From positions 1 through 34,435 of the forward strand of contig JAGPDF010000050.1 of assembly GCA_018057705.1 (NCBI GenBank): DNA of 34,435 nucleotides, in the 5' to 3' direction. Below the pieces are notes generated by a model. It searched no databases and was not told the DNA's origin. It worked only from the letters and a program-made list of their open reading frames with translations. Every line of letters starts with the position of its first letter. The stretch's first letter is position 1. This document shows, piece after piece, positions 24,038-31,616 of the stretch. Position numbers and translations under genes: made by a program. The stretch is from Thermoanaerobaculia bacterium (lineage in GTDB: Bacteria > Acidobacteriota > Thermoanaerobaculia > Multivoradales > JAGPDF01).

Positions 24038-25624
24038 TCAGCCACTCGAGTCCGACCAGATCGCGAGGCCCGCTGATTCAAAGCCGTCGCCGAAGATCCA
24101 GTTCGGATTGAACTGCCGGGTGACGTAGACGATTCCTGAATCGTCGGCGCCGGAATTCTTGTCGGGAACGCCGATGCCGAGCTCGTCGGCGCCGTCGCCA
24201 TCGAGGTCGCCCATCGCGAGGACCGAGCCGAATCCGGCGTTCGCTTGGGCAGTTCCGCCAAGGGTGGGCTCGGAGAGAACGAAGTTGACGCCGGCGGAGA
24301 GACCCTCCGCCGAGCCGCGGAGGTAGAAAACGAACCCGCGATCGTCGCCGCCTCTCCCTGGCGATCCGAGGAACAGGTCGTCGAAGCCGTCGCCGTCGAA
24401 GTCGCCGGCGGCGAGGGCGGCTCCCAGCCGGTCGCCGTCGGCGGCCGTTGTGCCCGGGAAATCCCCGAGACTCAAGATGTCGAAGACCGCCGGGTCGACG
24501 CCGGCGCTCGAGCCGAACGCCACGTAGATTCTGCCCGAATCGGTCGCGCCGCCGTCGTTCTTGAACGGCGCAGCGCTCGCCAGATCGTCGAAACCGTCGC
24601 CGTCGAAGTCGCCCACCGCGAGCGCCGAGCCGAACGCGTCGCTCGCGCCGTTGCCCGCCGTCCCGAAGTCGTTCTGGAGGAGCTCTGCCAGGCCCGCGCC
24701 GTCCTCGTCGAGAACCGAGACGCGACCTGCGGCAGGCGAGCCTCCGGCCGTCGCCGACGGAGCGCCGGAGGCATAGCCGGGGGCGCCGTCCGGCCCGAGC
24801 CCGCCGAGGGCGACCGCGAAGCCCCACTGTGCCCCCTCCTCGAGGGCGGGGTCCGCGCCGGAGACGCCCGCTGGGACGAGGACCCCCGCCTCGGAGAGCG
24901 TGAGGATCGCGACTTTGCTGGTGTCGATCGTAAAGTCGCCCGCGGTCATCGACCCCGGCATGCCGACCACGAGCTCTTCATCCTCGTCGCCGTCGAAGTT
25001 CCCGATCGTGAGGCTGTGCCCGGTCCCCTGCCCTTCGAACGCGATGCTGTTTCGGAAGAAGGCGACGCGCGTCGTGTCGAGACCGGACGGCGAGCCGAAG
25101 ACCGCGTGGACCACCCCGGCGGCCTCGCAGTCAGAGAGGATGCCGCACACCCCGTCCTCGTCCGGAAGGTCCTCGAACGGCGAACCGATCGCGAGATCGT
25201 CGTAGCCGTCGCCGTCGATGTCGCCAGCGGCGAGCGCGAAGCCGAACTGGTCGTCGCTTTCGGTGCCGCCGTCGCCACCCGAAAGGTCATCCTGGTCGAA
25301 GACCTGCGTCCCGCCGAGGTGGAGGCCGAGGCTCGAAGAGTGGAAGGCCCAGACCGCGCCGGCGTTCCCGGCGAGGCCGTCGCTCTCGCCGGGGGCGCCC
25401 ACGGCGAGATCGGTCGCGCCGTCGCCGTCGAAGTCGCCGAAGGCCAGGGCGGCGCCGAAGCGGTCGCCGGCCTGCGCGACTCCCACGACGCCGGGGCTGT
25501 CCTGGCCGGCGCACCAGTTGCGCGCGTTGCCCACGCCGCACGAGCCCGTTTGCGCTGGAAGGGCGAGCGGCGCCGCGAGGGCCAGCAAGAGAAGCGAAAA
25601 GGCAGGGCGAGAGCGGGTAGGCAT
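24038..25624 (-). CDS. Exported FG-GAP (integrin-alpha-like) seven-blade propeller protein
   Basis: Protein of 528 residues. The signal peptide is residues 1-25 (PTRSRPAF, Leu/Ala core, ALPAQ). Seven FG-GAP repeats begin near residues 55, 126, 203, 267, 330, 399 and 463. Five carry the calcium loop DxDGDGxxD/E (e.g. DFDGDGATD, DIDGDGYDD); repeat 3 is altered (NFDGDEDEE) and repeat 4 has lost it (GLGPDGAPG). The protein is therefore a predicted calcium-stabilised seven-bladed propeller, likely a surface or secreted adhesion or binding protein. The last 18 residues, FGDGFESAGLAIWS plus four, match the shared C-terminal tail. GAGGAGG precedes the ATG. It is convergent with the gabT-patA unit and divergent from the Sad gene. 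No enzymatic motif seen. Confidence 0.92.
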   Translation of the reverse strand: MPTRSRPAFSLLLLALAAPLALPAQTGSCGVGNARNWCAGQDSPGVVGVAQAGDRFGAALAFGDFDGDGATDLAVGAPGESDGLAGNAGAVWAFHSSSLGLHLGGTQVFDQDDLSGGDGGTESDDQFGFALAAGDIDGDGYDDLAIGSPFEDLPDEDGVCGILSDCEAAGVVHAVFGSPSGLDTTRVAFFRNSIAFEGQGTGHSLTIGNFDGDEDEELVVGMPGSMTAGDFTIDTSKVAILTLSEAGVLVPAGVSGADPALEEGAQWGFAVALGGLGPDGAPGYASGAPSATAGGSPAAGRVSVLDEDGAGLAELLQNDFGTAGNGASDAFGSALAVGDFDGDGFDDLASAAPFKNDGGATDSGRIYVAFGSSAGVDPAVFDILSLGDFPGTTAADGDRLGAALAAGDFDGDGFDDLFLGSPGRGGDDRGFVFYLRGSAEGLSAGVNFVLSEPTLGGTAQANAGFGSVLAMGDLDGDGADELGIGVPDKNSGADDSGIVYVTRQFNPNWIFGDGFESAGLAIWSDSSG

Positions 25625-25978
25625 GAAAACCTCCTCGGGTTGGGTCGCGACGAGGGAGATCGTTGCCGAATCGCGAACGCTTATCTCCTGACATTCGTCA
25701 GTGGCAAACCCTCGCTTCGGTGAGCGGGCCAGGGCCGGCGCCGGTATCGCGCAGGAGGGACCCGCCTGGGCGTCGAGTCAGCTGGAGGACCGCACGCCGG
25801 GGAAGCTGCACGGAATCGGACTGTCCATGAAAAACGAATCAAAGAGTTCATAATTCATGGTGGTCGGACGGGTGGGAGGCGAAGCCCAGCATCGCGCTCG
25901 CGCAGCGGCGCGCCCCGCAGCTCGAGCTGAAATCCAGGCCAACGAACTAAGATCCGAAGGGAAGAACGGGAGCTCCCT
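25625..25978. other. Divergent intergenic region
   Basis: This 354-bp gap separates the divergent FG-GAP and Sad genes and should hold both promoters. Around 25827-25860 it becomes markedly A/T-rich. There CCATGAA (25825-25831) and TTCATGG (25854-25860) form a perfect inverted repeat with a 22-base spacer enclosing an 8-codon mini-ORF (25827-25853, MKNESKSS). I see no strong -35/-10 pair and no RNA gene. Confidence 0.4.
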
Positions 25979-27343
25979 ATGGCCATCGCGTCAGTCAATC
26001 CAGCCAACGGCAAGTTGCTGCACAGTTTCGATGAAGCGGGAGCGGCGGAGATCGAAATCGCGCTGGCTCTTGCCGAGAAGACCTTTCGGATCTGGCGCAG
26101 AGTCGGTTTCGCGGTGCGCGCCGCGAAGATGCGGCGCGCCGCGGAGATCCTCGAGGAGGACAGGCGCCGCTTCGGCGAGATCATGACGCTCGAGATGGGG
26201 AAGCCGATCGGCGCGGCGATTGCCGAGGTCGAGAAGTGCGCCTCGGTCTGCCGCTACTATGCCGAGCACGCCGAAGCGTTTCTCGCGCCGCAGGAGGTCG
26301 CGACCGACGCCGGCCGGAGCTACGTGCGCTACGACCCGCTGGGCTGCGTGCTGGCGGTGATGCCGTGGAACTTTCCGTTCTGGCAGGTGCTGCGCTTTGC
26401 CGCACCGACCCTCATGGCGGGCAACGTCGGCATTCTGAAGCACGCCTCGAACGTGCCGCAGTCGGCGCTCGCCATCGCCGAGGTCTTTTCGCGCGCCGGC
26501 TTCCCCGAGGGCTGCTTCCAGACGCTGCTCGTGGGCAGCGCGGCGGTCGCGAAGATGATCGACGACCCGCGCATCGCGGCGGTGACGCTCACCGGCAGCG
26601 AGGGGGCGGGGGTCGCTGTCGGCCGCGCCGCCGGCGCCCAGATCAAGAAGGCGGTGCTCGAGCTGGGCGGCAGCGACCCGTTCATCGTGCTGCCCTCCGC
26701 CGACCTCGCGAAGGCAGCGGCCACCGCGGTCAAGGCACGGACGATCAACAACGGCCAGTCGTGCATCGCGGCCAAACGCTTCATCGTCCACGAGGCGGTC
26801 TACGACCGCTTCGTCACGCTCTTCCTCGGCGGCATGGCGGCGCTGGTGGTGGGCGACCCGATGGATCCGGCGACCGAGATCGGCCCGCTCGCCACCGCAC
26901 CGATCCGCGCCGAGCTGGCGGAGCAGGTGGAGCGCTCGGTGGCGGCGGGGGCGAAGCTCCTGCTGGGGGGCCGGATCCCCGACGGGCCGGGAAACTTCTA
27001 CCCGCCGACCGTCCTCGCGGAGCCGGTACCCGGCTCGCCGGCCTGGGACGACGAGCTCTTCGGCCCGGTGGCGACGCTCTTCCGGGTGGCGGATCTCGAC
27101 GCGGCGATCGCGCTCGCCAACCACAAGGTCTTCGGCCTGGGAGCTTCGGCGTGGACGAACGAAGCCGCCGAGCAGGAGCGCCTCGCGGTCGAGATCGAAG
27201 CCGGTTCGGTCTTCCTGAACGGCATGGTGAAGAGCGACCCGCGCCTGCCGTTCGGCGGCATCAAGCGCTCCGGCTTCGGTCGCGAGCTCTCGCTCGCCGG
27301 GATCCGCGAGTTCGTCAACGTGAAGACGGTCTGGATCGCCTAG
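25979..27343 (+). CDS. sad: Succinate-semialdehyde dehydrogenase (Sad/YneI type)
   Basis: Aldehyde dehydrogenase of 454 residues that would oxidise succinate semialdehyde to succinate, the last step of GABA breakdown. Catalytic residues seen: N131 in MPWNFPFWQV, K154 in ILKHASN, general base E228 in LELGGSDPFIVL, nucleophile C262 in NNGQSCIAAKRFIV, and the FGGIKRSGFGREL end. ILKHASN, LGGSDPFIVL and the 454-residue length match E. coli Sad (YneI) better than the roughly 480-residue GabD. A GGGAG RBS is six bases upstream of the ATG. It stands alone between intergenic regions, separated from gabT by an oppositely oriented gene. Cofactor is probably NAD, by analogy to Sad. Confidence 0.9.
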   Translation: MAIASVNPANGKLLHSFDEAGAAEIEIALALAEKTFRIWRRVGFAVRAAKMRRAAEILEEDRRRFGEIMTLEMGKPIGAAIAEVEKCASVCRYYAEHAEAFLAPQEVATDAGRSYVRYDPLGCVLAVMPWNFPFWQVLRFAAPTLMAGNVGILKHASNVPQSALAIAEVFSRAGFPEGCFQTLLVGSAAVAKMIDDPRIAAVTLTGSEGAGVAVGRAAGAQIKKAVLELGGSDPFIVLPSADLAKAAATAVKARTINNGQSCIAAKRFIVHEAVYDRFVTLFLGGMAALVVGDPMDPATEIGPLATAPIRAELAEQVERSVAAGAKLLLGGRIPDGPGNFYPPTVLAEPVPGSPAWDDELFGPVATLFRVADLDAAIALANHKVFGLGASAWTNEAAEQERLAVEIEAGSVFLNGMVKSDPRLPFGGIKRSGFGRELSLAGIREFVNVKTVWIA

Positions 27344-27365
27344 CGCGACGAGCGTTGCCGCGGCC

Positions 27366-27455
27366 GCGGGGGCACTCCGGCACTCGGGAATCCAGGGCGG
27401 GCTCCTATTTGAAGCGTGGTCGCCCACCCTGGATTCCCGAGCGCCCGAGCGCCCC
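27366..27455. repeat. 90-bp palindromic repeat, copy A
   Basis: Imperfect palindrome with a perfect 15-bp stem: left arm 27383-27397 (CTCGGGAATCCAGGG), right arm 27427-27441. The central segment contains TCCTATTTGAAGCGTGG. A second copy lies at 31282-31371 with six differences in 90 positions; the central loop is identical in both. It sits 22 bp after the Sad stop codon. Confidence 0.85.
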
Positions 27456-27469
27456 AGGGAACCGAAAGC

Positions 27470-27503
27470 GGGGACTGTCCCTATGTTTCACCATGTTTCA
27501 TGG
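27470..27503. repeat. Short REP-like palindromes
   Basis: Contains GGGACTGTCCC (27471-27481, perfect palindrome about a central T), the direct repeat ATGTTTCA twice, and CCATG-TTT-CATGG (27491-27503). From memory, GGGGACTGTCCC-type motifs often occur beside REP-associated (Y1/RAYT) transposases; none is encoded here. Confidence 0.5.
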
Positions 27504-27504
27504 A

Positions 27505-27572
27505 AGTTCGCTGATTTCGCCTGGCGAATGGGCGGCTCTTCGTGACCTCTTTGTAGGCGAAATCAGTAAACT
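27505..27572. repeat. Long stem-loop upstream of the GGDEF gene
   Basis: CTGATTTCGCCT (27511-27522) and AGGCGAAATCAG (27555-27566) are perfect 12-bp complements. After a 2-by-2 internal mismatch, AGTT (27505-27508) and AACT (27569-27572) extend the pairing. The spacer is 32 bases. It ends 46 bases before the GGDEF start, so it could be a mobile palindrome, the 3' part of the repeat cluster, or a leader structure. Confidence 0.6.
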
Positions 27573-27618
27573 GTCACCAGTATTCCAGTCTCTATCGAAC
27601 GACTGATTGGAGCTCCGA

Positions 27619-29247
27619 TTGGTCAACGGCTGGCAGCTCACTCCGTACGCGATTCCGGCGCTGCTGGCCACGACTGCAGCGCTGGGACTGCTCGCGCTCA
27701 CCTGGCGGCGCCGGCGTGCGCCGGGCGCTCCGGCTTTCGCCCTCCTCGTCGCGTCGACGGCGGTCTGGTCGGTCTTCGAGGCGGCGATCCTCTGCGCCCC
27801 CGACCTGCCGATGAAGCTCCTGCTGACCAAGTTCGAGTACATCGGCATCGTCCTCGCGCCCGTCGCCTGGCTGTTGTTCGCGGTGCGCTACTGCGGGCAG
27901 GACAGGTGGATCCGCGGCTGGCGGGGGCCGGCGCTCACCGCCGTTCCCGCTCTGACTCTGATTCTCGCCGCGACGCTCGATCGCCACCGTTGGATCTACG
28001 ACAGCGTGCGCCTGGTCGAAAGAGACTCGACCCTGGTTCTCGCCGCCGACTACGGGACCTGGTTTCTGGTCTTCTCGATCTACAGCTACCTGATGATCGC
28101 GGCAGCGACTTTCCTGCTCCTCTGGACCCTGGGTCAGGCCAAAGAGACCTTCCGCGGGCAGATGGTGGCGGTGGTCGCGGCGCCGCTGCTCACTCTCGTG
28201 GGCAACGCCGCGTATCTTTCCAAGCTCGCCGTCATGCCGCCGATCGATCTCACCCCGATCGGCTTCACCCTGAGCATGATCCTCCTTTCGTTGGCGCTTT
28301 TCCGCTGGCAGTTCCTCGAGCTCGTGCCGCTCGCCCGGGATACCGTGATCGACGCCATGCCGGAGGGGGTCGTTCTGGCCGACGGCCGGGGTTGGGTGAT
28401 CGACGCCAACCGTGCCGCGCTGCAGATTCTCGGCGCCGCGCCGGAAGCACTGATCGGCAGACCCGCCGACGAGGCTCTGCCGGCGCGGCTCGCCGAGCTC
28501 ATCAGTGGCCCGCCGCGGCGAGAAGCCCGCGAGTGGGGTGCCTCCTTCGCGGGCGAGGAGCGCACCTACGACGCCATGGTCTCTCCTCTCGCGAGCCATG
28601 GGGGCACCGTTCGCGGCCGGCTGGTGGTGCTGCGCGACGTCACCGAGCGCAAGCGCAGCGAGCAGGCACTCGAGGCCGCCCAGGCGAAATTGCGATCCGC
28701 CAATCTGGAGCTCGAGCGGCTGGCCAGCACCGACCCGTTGACGCTGCTCGCCAACCGCCGGCAGTTCTTCGTGCGTCTGGAGGCGGAGCTCAAGCGGGCC
28801 CAGCGCCAGGGGGAGTCGCTGGCGCTCGTGATGCTCGACCTCGATCACTTCAAGGCGGTCAACGACGCCCACGGTCACGCGGTCGGCGACCTCGTGCTGA
28901 AGGAGGTCGGCGCCCTGCTCTCCTCCTGCGTCCGCGAGTGGGACATGGCGGCGCGCCTCGGTGGCGAGGAGTTCGCGCTCATCCTTCCGACCACCGACCG
29001 CGAAGGGGCGCGTGAGGTGGCGGAGCGGGTGCGGATGCGAATCCTCGACCTGCGCTGCCGGACCGCGGCCGGCGCAGTGGTGACGGTCTCGGCGAGCTGT
29101 GGCGGTGCGACCCTCAACGACTCCGTCACGACGAGCGACCAGCTCCTGGTCGCCGCCGACGAGGCCCTCTACCGCGCCAAGGCCCGCGGCCGCGACCGCG
29201 TCGCGATGGACGAGACCATGGTCTCCGGAGCGCCGTCGCCTACGTAG
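27619..29247 (+). CDS. Membrane diguanylate cyclase (7TM-PAS-GGDEF)
   Basis: Protein of 542 residues. The N-terminal seven-helix sensor (residues 1-230; starts WQLTPYAIPALL, contains FEYIGIVLAPVAWLLFAVRY) is the histidine kinase N-terminal 7TM type. It is followed by a PAS domain (about 240-345) and a GGDEF domain (about 365-530) with GGEEF at 448-452, which is a catalytically competent variant. The inhibitory site REWD (439-442) lies five residues upstream, so product inhibition by c-di-GMP is expected. LDLDHFKAVNDAHGH is intact. I chose a TTG start because GGAG lies six bases before it and family members begin right before WQxTPYA; an earlier TTG at 27607 would add four residues. The gene is bracketed by repeat clusters on both sides, together with the beta-helix protein gene. 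Confidence 0.92.
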   Translation: MVNGWQLTPYAIPALLATTAALGLLALTWRRRRAPGAPAFALLVASTAVWSVFEAAILCAPDLPMKLLLTKFEYIGIVLAPVAWLLFAVRYCGQDRWIRGWRGPALTAVPALTLILAATLDRHRWIYDSVRLVERDSTLVLAADYGTWFLVFSIYSYLMIAAATFLLLWTLGQAKETFRGQMVAVVAAPLLTLVGNAAYLSKLAVMPPIDLTPIGFTLSMILLSLALFRWQFLELVPLARDTVIDAMPEGVVLADGRGWVIDANRAALQILGAAPEALIGRPADEALPARLAELISGPPRREAREWGASFAGEERTYDAMVSPLASHGGTVRGRLVVLRDVTERKRSEQALEAAQAKLRSANLELERLASTDPLTLLANRRQFFVRLEAELKRAQRQGESLALVMLDLDHFKAVNDAHGHAVGDLVLKEVGALLSSCVREWDMAARLGGEEFALILPTTDREGAREVAERVRMRILDLRCRTAAGAVVTVSASCGGATLNDSVTTSDQLLVAADEALYRAKARGRDRVAMDETMVSGAPSPT

Positions 29248-29321
29248 GGGGCGACACAGGCCTCGCTGTCCTACGACAGGCGGACCAGCCCGCAGGATGC
29301 ACAGAGCGGAGCGCATCGCCT

Positions 29322-29350
29322 TTCGCAGAATCTCGACCGCGTCATACAAT
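29322..29350 (+). promoter_or_regulatory. Candidate sigma-70 promoter of the beta-helix protein gene
   Basis: TTCGCA (29322-29327) and TACAAT (29345-29350) with a 17-base spacer. This would give a leader of about 90 bases that carries a perfect CGCCCG-TGGA-CGGGCG hairpin (29385-29400) before the RBS at about 29434-29442. Prediction from consensus only. Confidence 0.4.
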
Positions 29351-29445
29351 CTCGCGCAAATCGGCCTTTTGACAATTCAACCGTCGCCCGTGGACGGGCG
29401 CTCGACCTGCCTGCCGACCGGACTCTCTTTTCGAGGAGAAGGACA

Positions 29446-31164
29446 ATGTCATCGACTCGCCGTCGTCGCATCCAGAAGCTGAGCGCTCTCGCGCTCCTCC
29501 TCTCCGCCAGCGGAGCGTCCCTGCTCCCCGCCGCGATCTTCACTGTCGGCTCCGACGGCGCGTGCACGCATGCGACGATCAACAACGCCCTGCTTGCCTC
29601 GCTCGCCGCCGGCGCCGATGAGATCCGCATCGCGCGGAACCAGGCCTACACCAACCTCTATATTCACCTCACCGACTGGAGCCCGGGAACGGTCGGCGCG
29701 GTGACGCTCGCCGGCGGATACGACACCTGCGCCGACACGACTGCGAGCGGAACTACGACCATCGATGGGCAGGCGACGAATCCCGTCGTCGAGGTCGACA
29801 CCGGTTCGCAGCCGACCTCGCAGGTCACCCTCCGCGGCCTCCAGCTCATCGGCTCGGGTGAGGAGGGGCTGCGGGTCGGCGCCGGGGGACAGGTGACGGC
29901 GAGCGAGATCCTGCTCCAGAACAACGGAACAGGCGGCGCCGCCGTCGTGGACGGCGGCGACCTCACGATCGACGTCCTGAGCGCGATCTCCGAAAACACG
30001 GGGCCCGGCATCACCTGCCTCACCGGTTCCCAGGTCGATACCTCGGCGATCATCCATGACAACGCCGCCACCGCGGGCGGTGGAATCGTCGCCGGTTCGG
30101 CCTGCGACATGAACATCCTGAACAACTCCGCGATCGCCTCCAACAGCGCGACCCTGGGCGGCGGCCTCTACGCCAGCAGCGGCGCCACGGTCCTCGTCGA
30201 CGGAGCCGTCGCGAGCGTCTACGCCACGGAGATCAGCAACAACACCGCGACGGATCAGGGCGGCGGCATCTATGCCACCGGAGCGACGACGACGGTGATG
30301 ATCCGAAACGCCGCGGTGACCGGCAACGAAGCCGGCCTCGAAGGGGGCGGGATCTGGGCCGGTCTCGGGGCGAAGGTCATCATGGATCGGGTCGACGGGC
30401 CCTGCTTCAATCCGACGCGCTGTTCGGACCTCTCCGGGAACGGCGTCACGCAGGTCGACATCTCCGTTCCGGGTGCCGCCGTCTTCGCGGAGAGCGGCGC
30501 CGACGTCGAGATCTACCAGACCATCGCGGAAGGCAACTACCTGACGCCGGGTTTGAACAATGGGAGCATCCTCTACGCGACTGGCGTCGGCTCGACGCTG
30601 ACTGTCGAAGGTATGCGTCTTTGGAACAATCAGGAGGCTGACGCTCTGTTTGAAGGGCGGGATAGCGCGCATCTCTCCATCGCCTTCGTCACCGCCTCCA
30701 GGAACGTTTGGAATGGCGGGTTCACTACGAGTCCGGTCGCGCTCATCGTCGGCGCCACCGCGACTCTGAACTCGAGCATCTTTCATCCGAATGACGCGAT
30801 GGTTCTGGATTCTGGCGGAGAGCTGACCGAAGCCGACTGCCTCATCCTCTCGAACACTACCGGTCTCCCCGTCGATGCCACTCTGATCAGCACCAGCGAT
30901 CCGATGTTTGCGAACGCCATCGCCGGCAACCTGCGTCCGCTCCCCTCATCGCCGGCGGTCGACTACTGCGACACGTTCGCCTATACGCCCCTGCATTTCG
31001 ACGGCGATCACGAGGCGCGAGGCTTCGACCTTGCTTCCAACCCGAACGGCACGCCGGGTGCCAGCGGCGGTCTCTACGACCTGGGTTTCGACGAGGTTCG
31101 CCCGCTGTTCGCCGACGGCTTCTTCTCGGGCAACACCAGTGCCTGGTCGTCCGTGGCCCCCTGA
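29446..31164 (+). CDS. Exported beta-helix (polymorphic-repeat) protein with conserved C-terminal tail
   Basis: Protein of 572 residues. Signal peptide 1-30 (SSTRRRRIQKL, core ALALLLSASGASLL). The body is parallel beta-helix-like with repeated GGGIxA/GGGLYA motifs and N-rich turns (NNTATDQGGGIYATG, GNEAGLEGGGIWAG). Near the C-terminus LRPLPSSPAVDYC and GLYDLGFDEVRP match what I know as the choice-of-anchor Q type of C-terminal domain. The final 18 residues, FADGFFSGNTSAWS plus four, share the tail of three other exported proteins in this window. GAGGAGAAGGA precedes the ATG. Likely surface-exposed and involved in adhesion or carbohydrate binding; no catalytic motif seen. Confidence 0.9.
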   Translation: MSSTRRRRIQKLSALALLLSASGASLLPAAIFTVGSDGACTHATINNALLASLAAGADEIRIARNQAYTNLYIHLTDWSPGTVGAVTLAGGYDTCADTTASGTTTIDGQATNPVVEVDTGSQPTSQVTLRGLQLIGSGEEGLRVGAGGQVTASEILLQNNGTGGAAVVDGGDLTIDVLSAISENTGPGITCLTGSQVDTSAIIHDNAATAGGGIVAGSACDMNILNNSAIASNSATLGGGLYASSGATVLVDGAVASVYATEISNNTATDQGGGIYATGATTTVMIRNAAVTGNEAGLEGGGIWAGLGAKVIMDRVDGPCFNPTRCSDLSGNGVTQVDISVPGAAVFAESGADVEIYQTIAEGNYLTPGLNNGSILYATGVGSTLTVEGMRLWNNQEADALFEGRDSAHLSIAFVTASRNVWNGGFTTSPVALIVGATATLNSSIFHPNDAMVLDSGGELTEADCLILSNTTGLPVDATLISTSDPMFANAIAGNLRPLPSSPAVDYCDTFAYTPLHFDGDHEARGFDLASNPNGTPGASGGLYDLGFDEVRPLFADGFFSGNTSAWSSVAP

Positions 31165-31198
31165 GCCGTCGCGAGAATTTCCTCCGGCCACACCTGAA

Positions 31199-31261
31199 GA
31201 CACATTGCGGCCACGCGCCCCTCGCGCCAACGAGCGGGCGTGCCAGCCGCTATGTGTCCCC
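31199..31261. repeat. REP-like palindrome, GTGTCCCC type, copy 1
   Basis: Left arm GACACATTGCGGC (31199-31211) pairs with GCCGCTATGTGTC (31246-31258) with one mismatch across a 34-base spacer. The right end continues as CCC. A second copy at 31428-31493 has the same arms and the same 34-base spacer length but a largely different spacer sequence. Confidence 0.75.
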
Positions 31262-31281
31262 TGCCACGCCCACCTGCCGTC

Positions 31282-31371
31282 GCGGGGGCGCTCCGGCACT
31301 CGAGAACCCAGGGCGGGCTCCTATTTGAAGCGTGGTCGCCCACCCTGGCGTCTCGAGCGCCCGAGCGCCCC
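31282..31371. repeat. 90-bp palindromic repeat, copy B
   Basis: Same element as 27366-27455. The main stem keeps CTCGAGA and CCAGGG pairing with a 2-base internal mismatch. The outer arms GGGGCGCTC and GAGCGCCCC pair perfectly over nine bases, where copy A has one mismatch. A base change in the left arm (G to A) is matched by a C to T change in the right arm relative to copy A. Confidence 0.85.
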
Positions 31372-31427
31372 TGTGGAACAGGAAGCTGCTCTCGCAACCC
31401 TGCCGACGAGGGGTGGCGGCAACAGTT

Positions 31428-31493
31428 GGGGACACATTGCGGCCACTTGGAGGTTTGAGCGTCTCCGCGTCGTGACAGCCGCTATGTGTCCCC
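31428..31493. repeat. REP-like palindrome, GTGTCCCC type, copy 2
   Basis: GGGGACACATTGCGGC (31428-31443) and GCCGCTATGTGTCCCC (31478-31493) pair over 16 positions with one mismatch, across a 34-base spacer. It is the more complete of the two copies, with the full GGGG/CCCC ends. Confidence 0.75.
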
Positions 31494-31616
31494 GGGAATG
31501 GCACCGTAAGTGCCGACGAACCCGCGAACGCTCGAGGGCGGATACGTGTCCCCGGCGTACCCAGGCGGGCCAGACGGGACGCCGAGCAAGTGCCCCGCAG
31601 GACGAGGGCGCTGCGC

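Larger units (their letters stand above)
31165..31616. other. Intergenic cluster of REP-like palindromes
   Basis: This 452-bp non-coding stretch is filled with three palindromic elements (31199-31261, 31282-31371, 31428-31493) and a fourth half-element GGATACGTGTCCCC (31540-31553). Open frames across it are not coding; they run through the repeats and have no RBS. I see no tRNA or transposase. Confidence 0.7.

Noticed and set aside
814-25624. The shared tails as PEP-CTERM or another known sorting signal.
   Set aside because: No hydrophobic helix or basic cluster follows the motif; the proteins end four residues after the Trp-Ser pair.
29369-29374. TTGACA as a -35 box before the beta-helix gene.
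   Set aside because: No acceptable -10 box lies 16-18 bases downstream; the TTCGCA/TACAAT pair further upstream is better.
27366-31493. A CRISPR array.
   Set aside because: Repeats are few, palindromic over 60-90 bp, irregularly spaced and without short unique spacers or cas genes.
31165-31616. Several short open frames through the repeat cluster, with similar peptides also appearing near 27400.
   Set aside because: The peptide similarity comes from the repeated palindromic DNA itself, in several frames and both strands; no RBS or family character.
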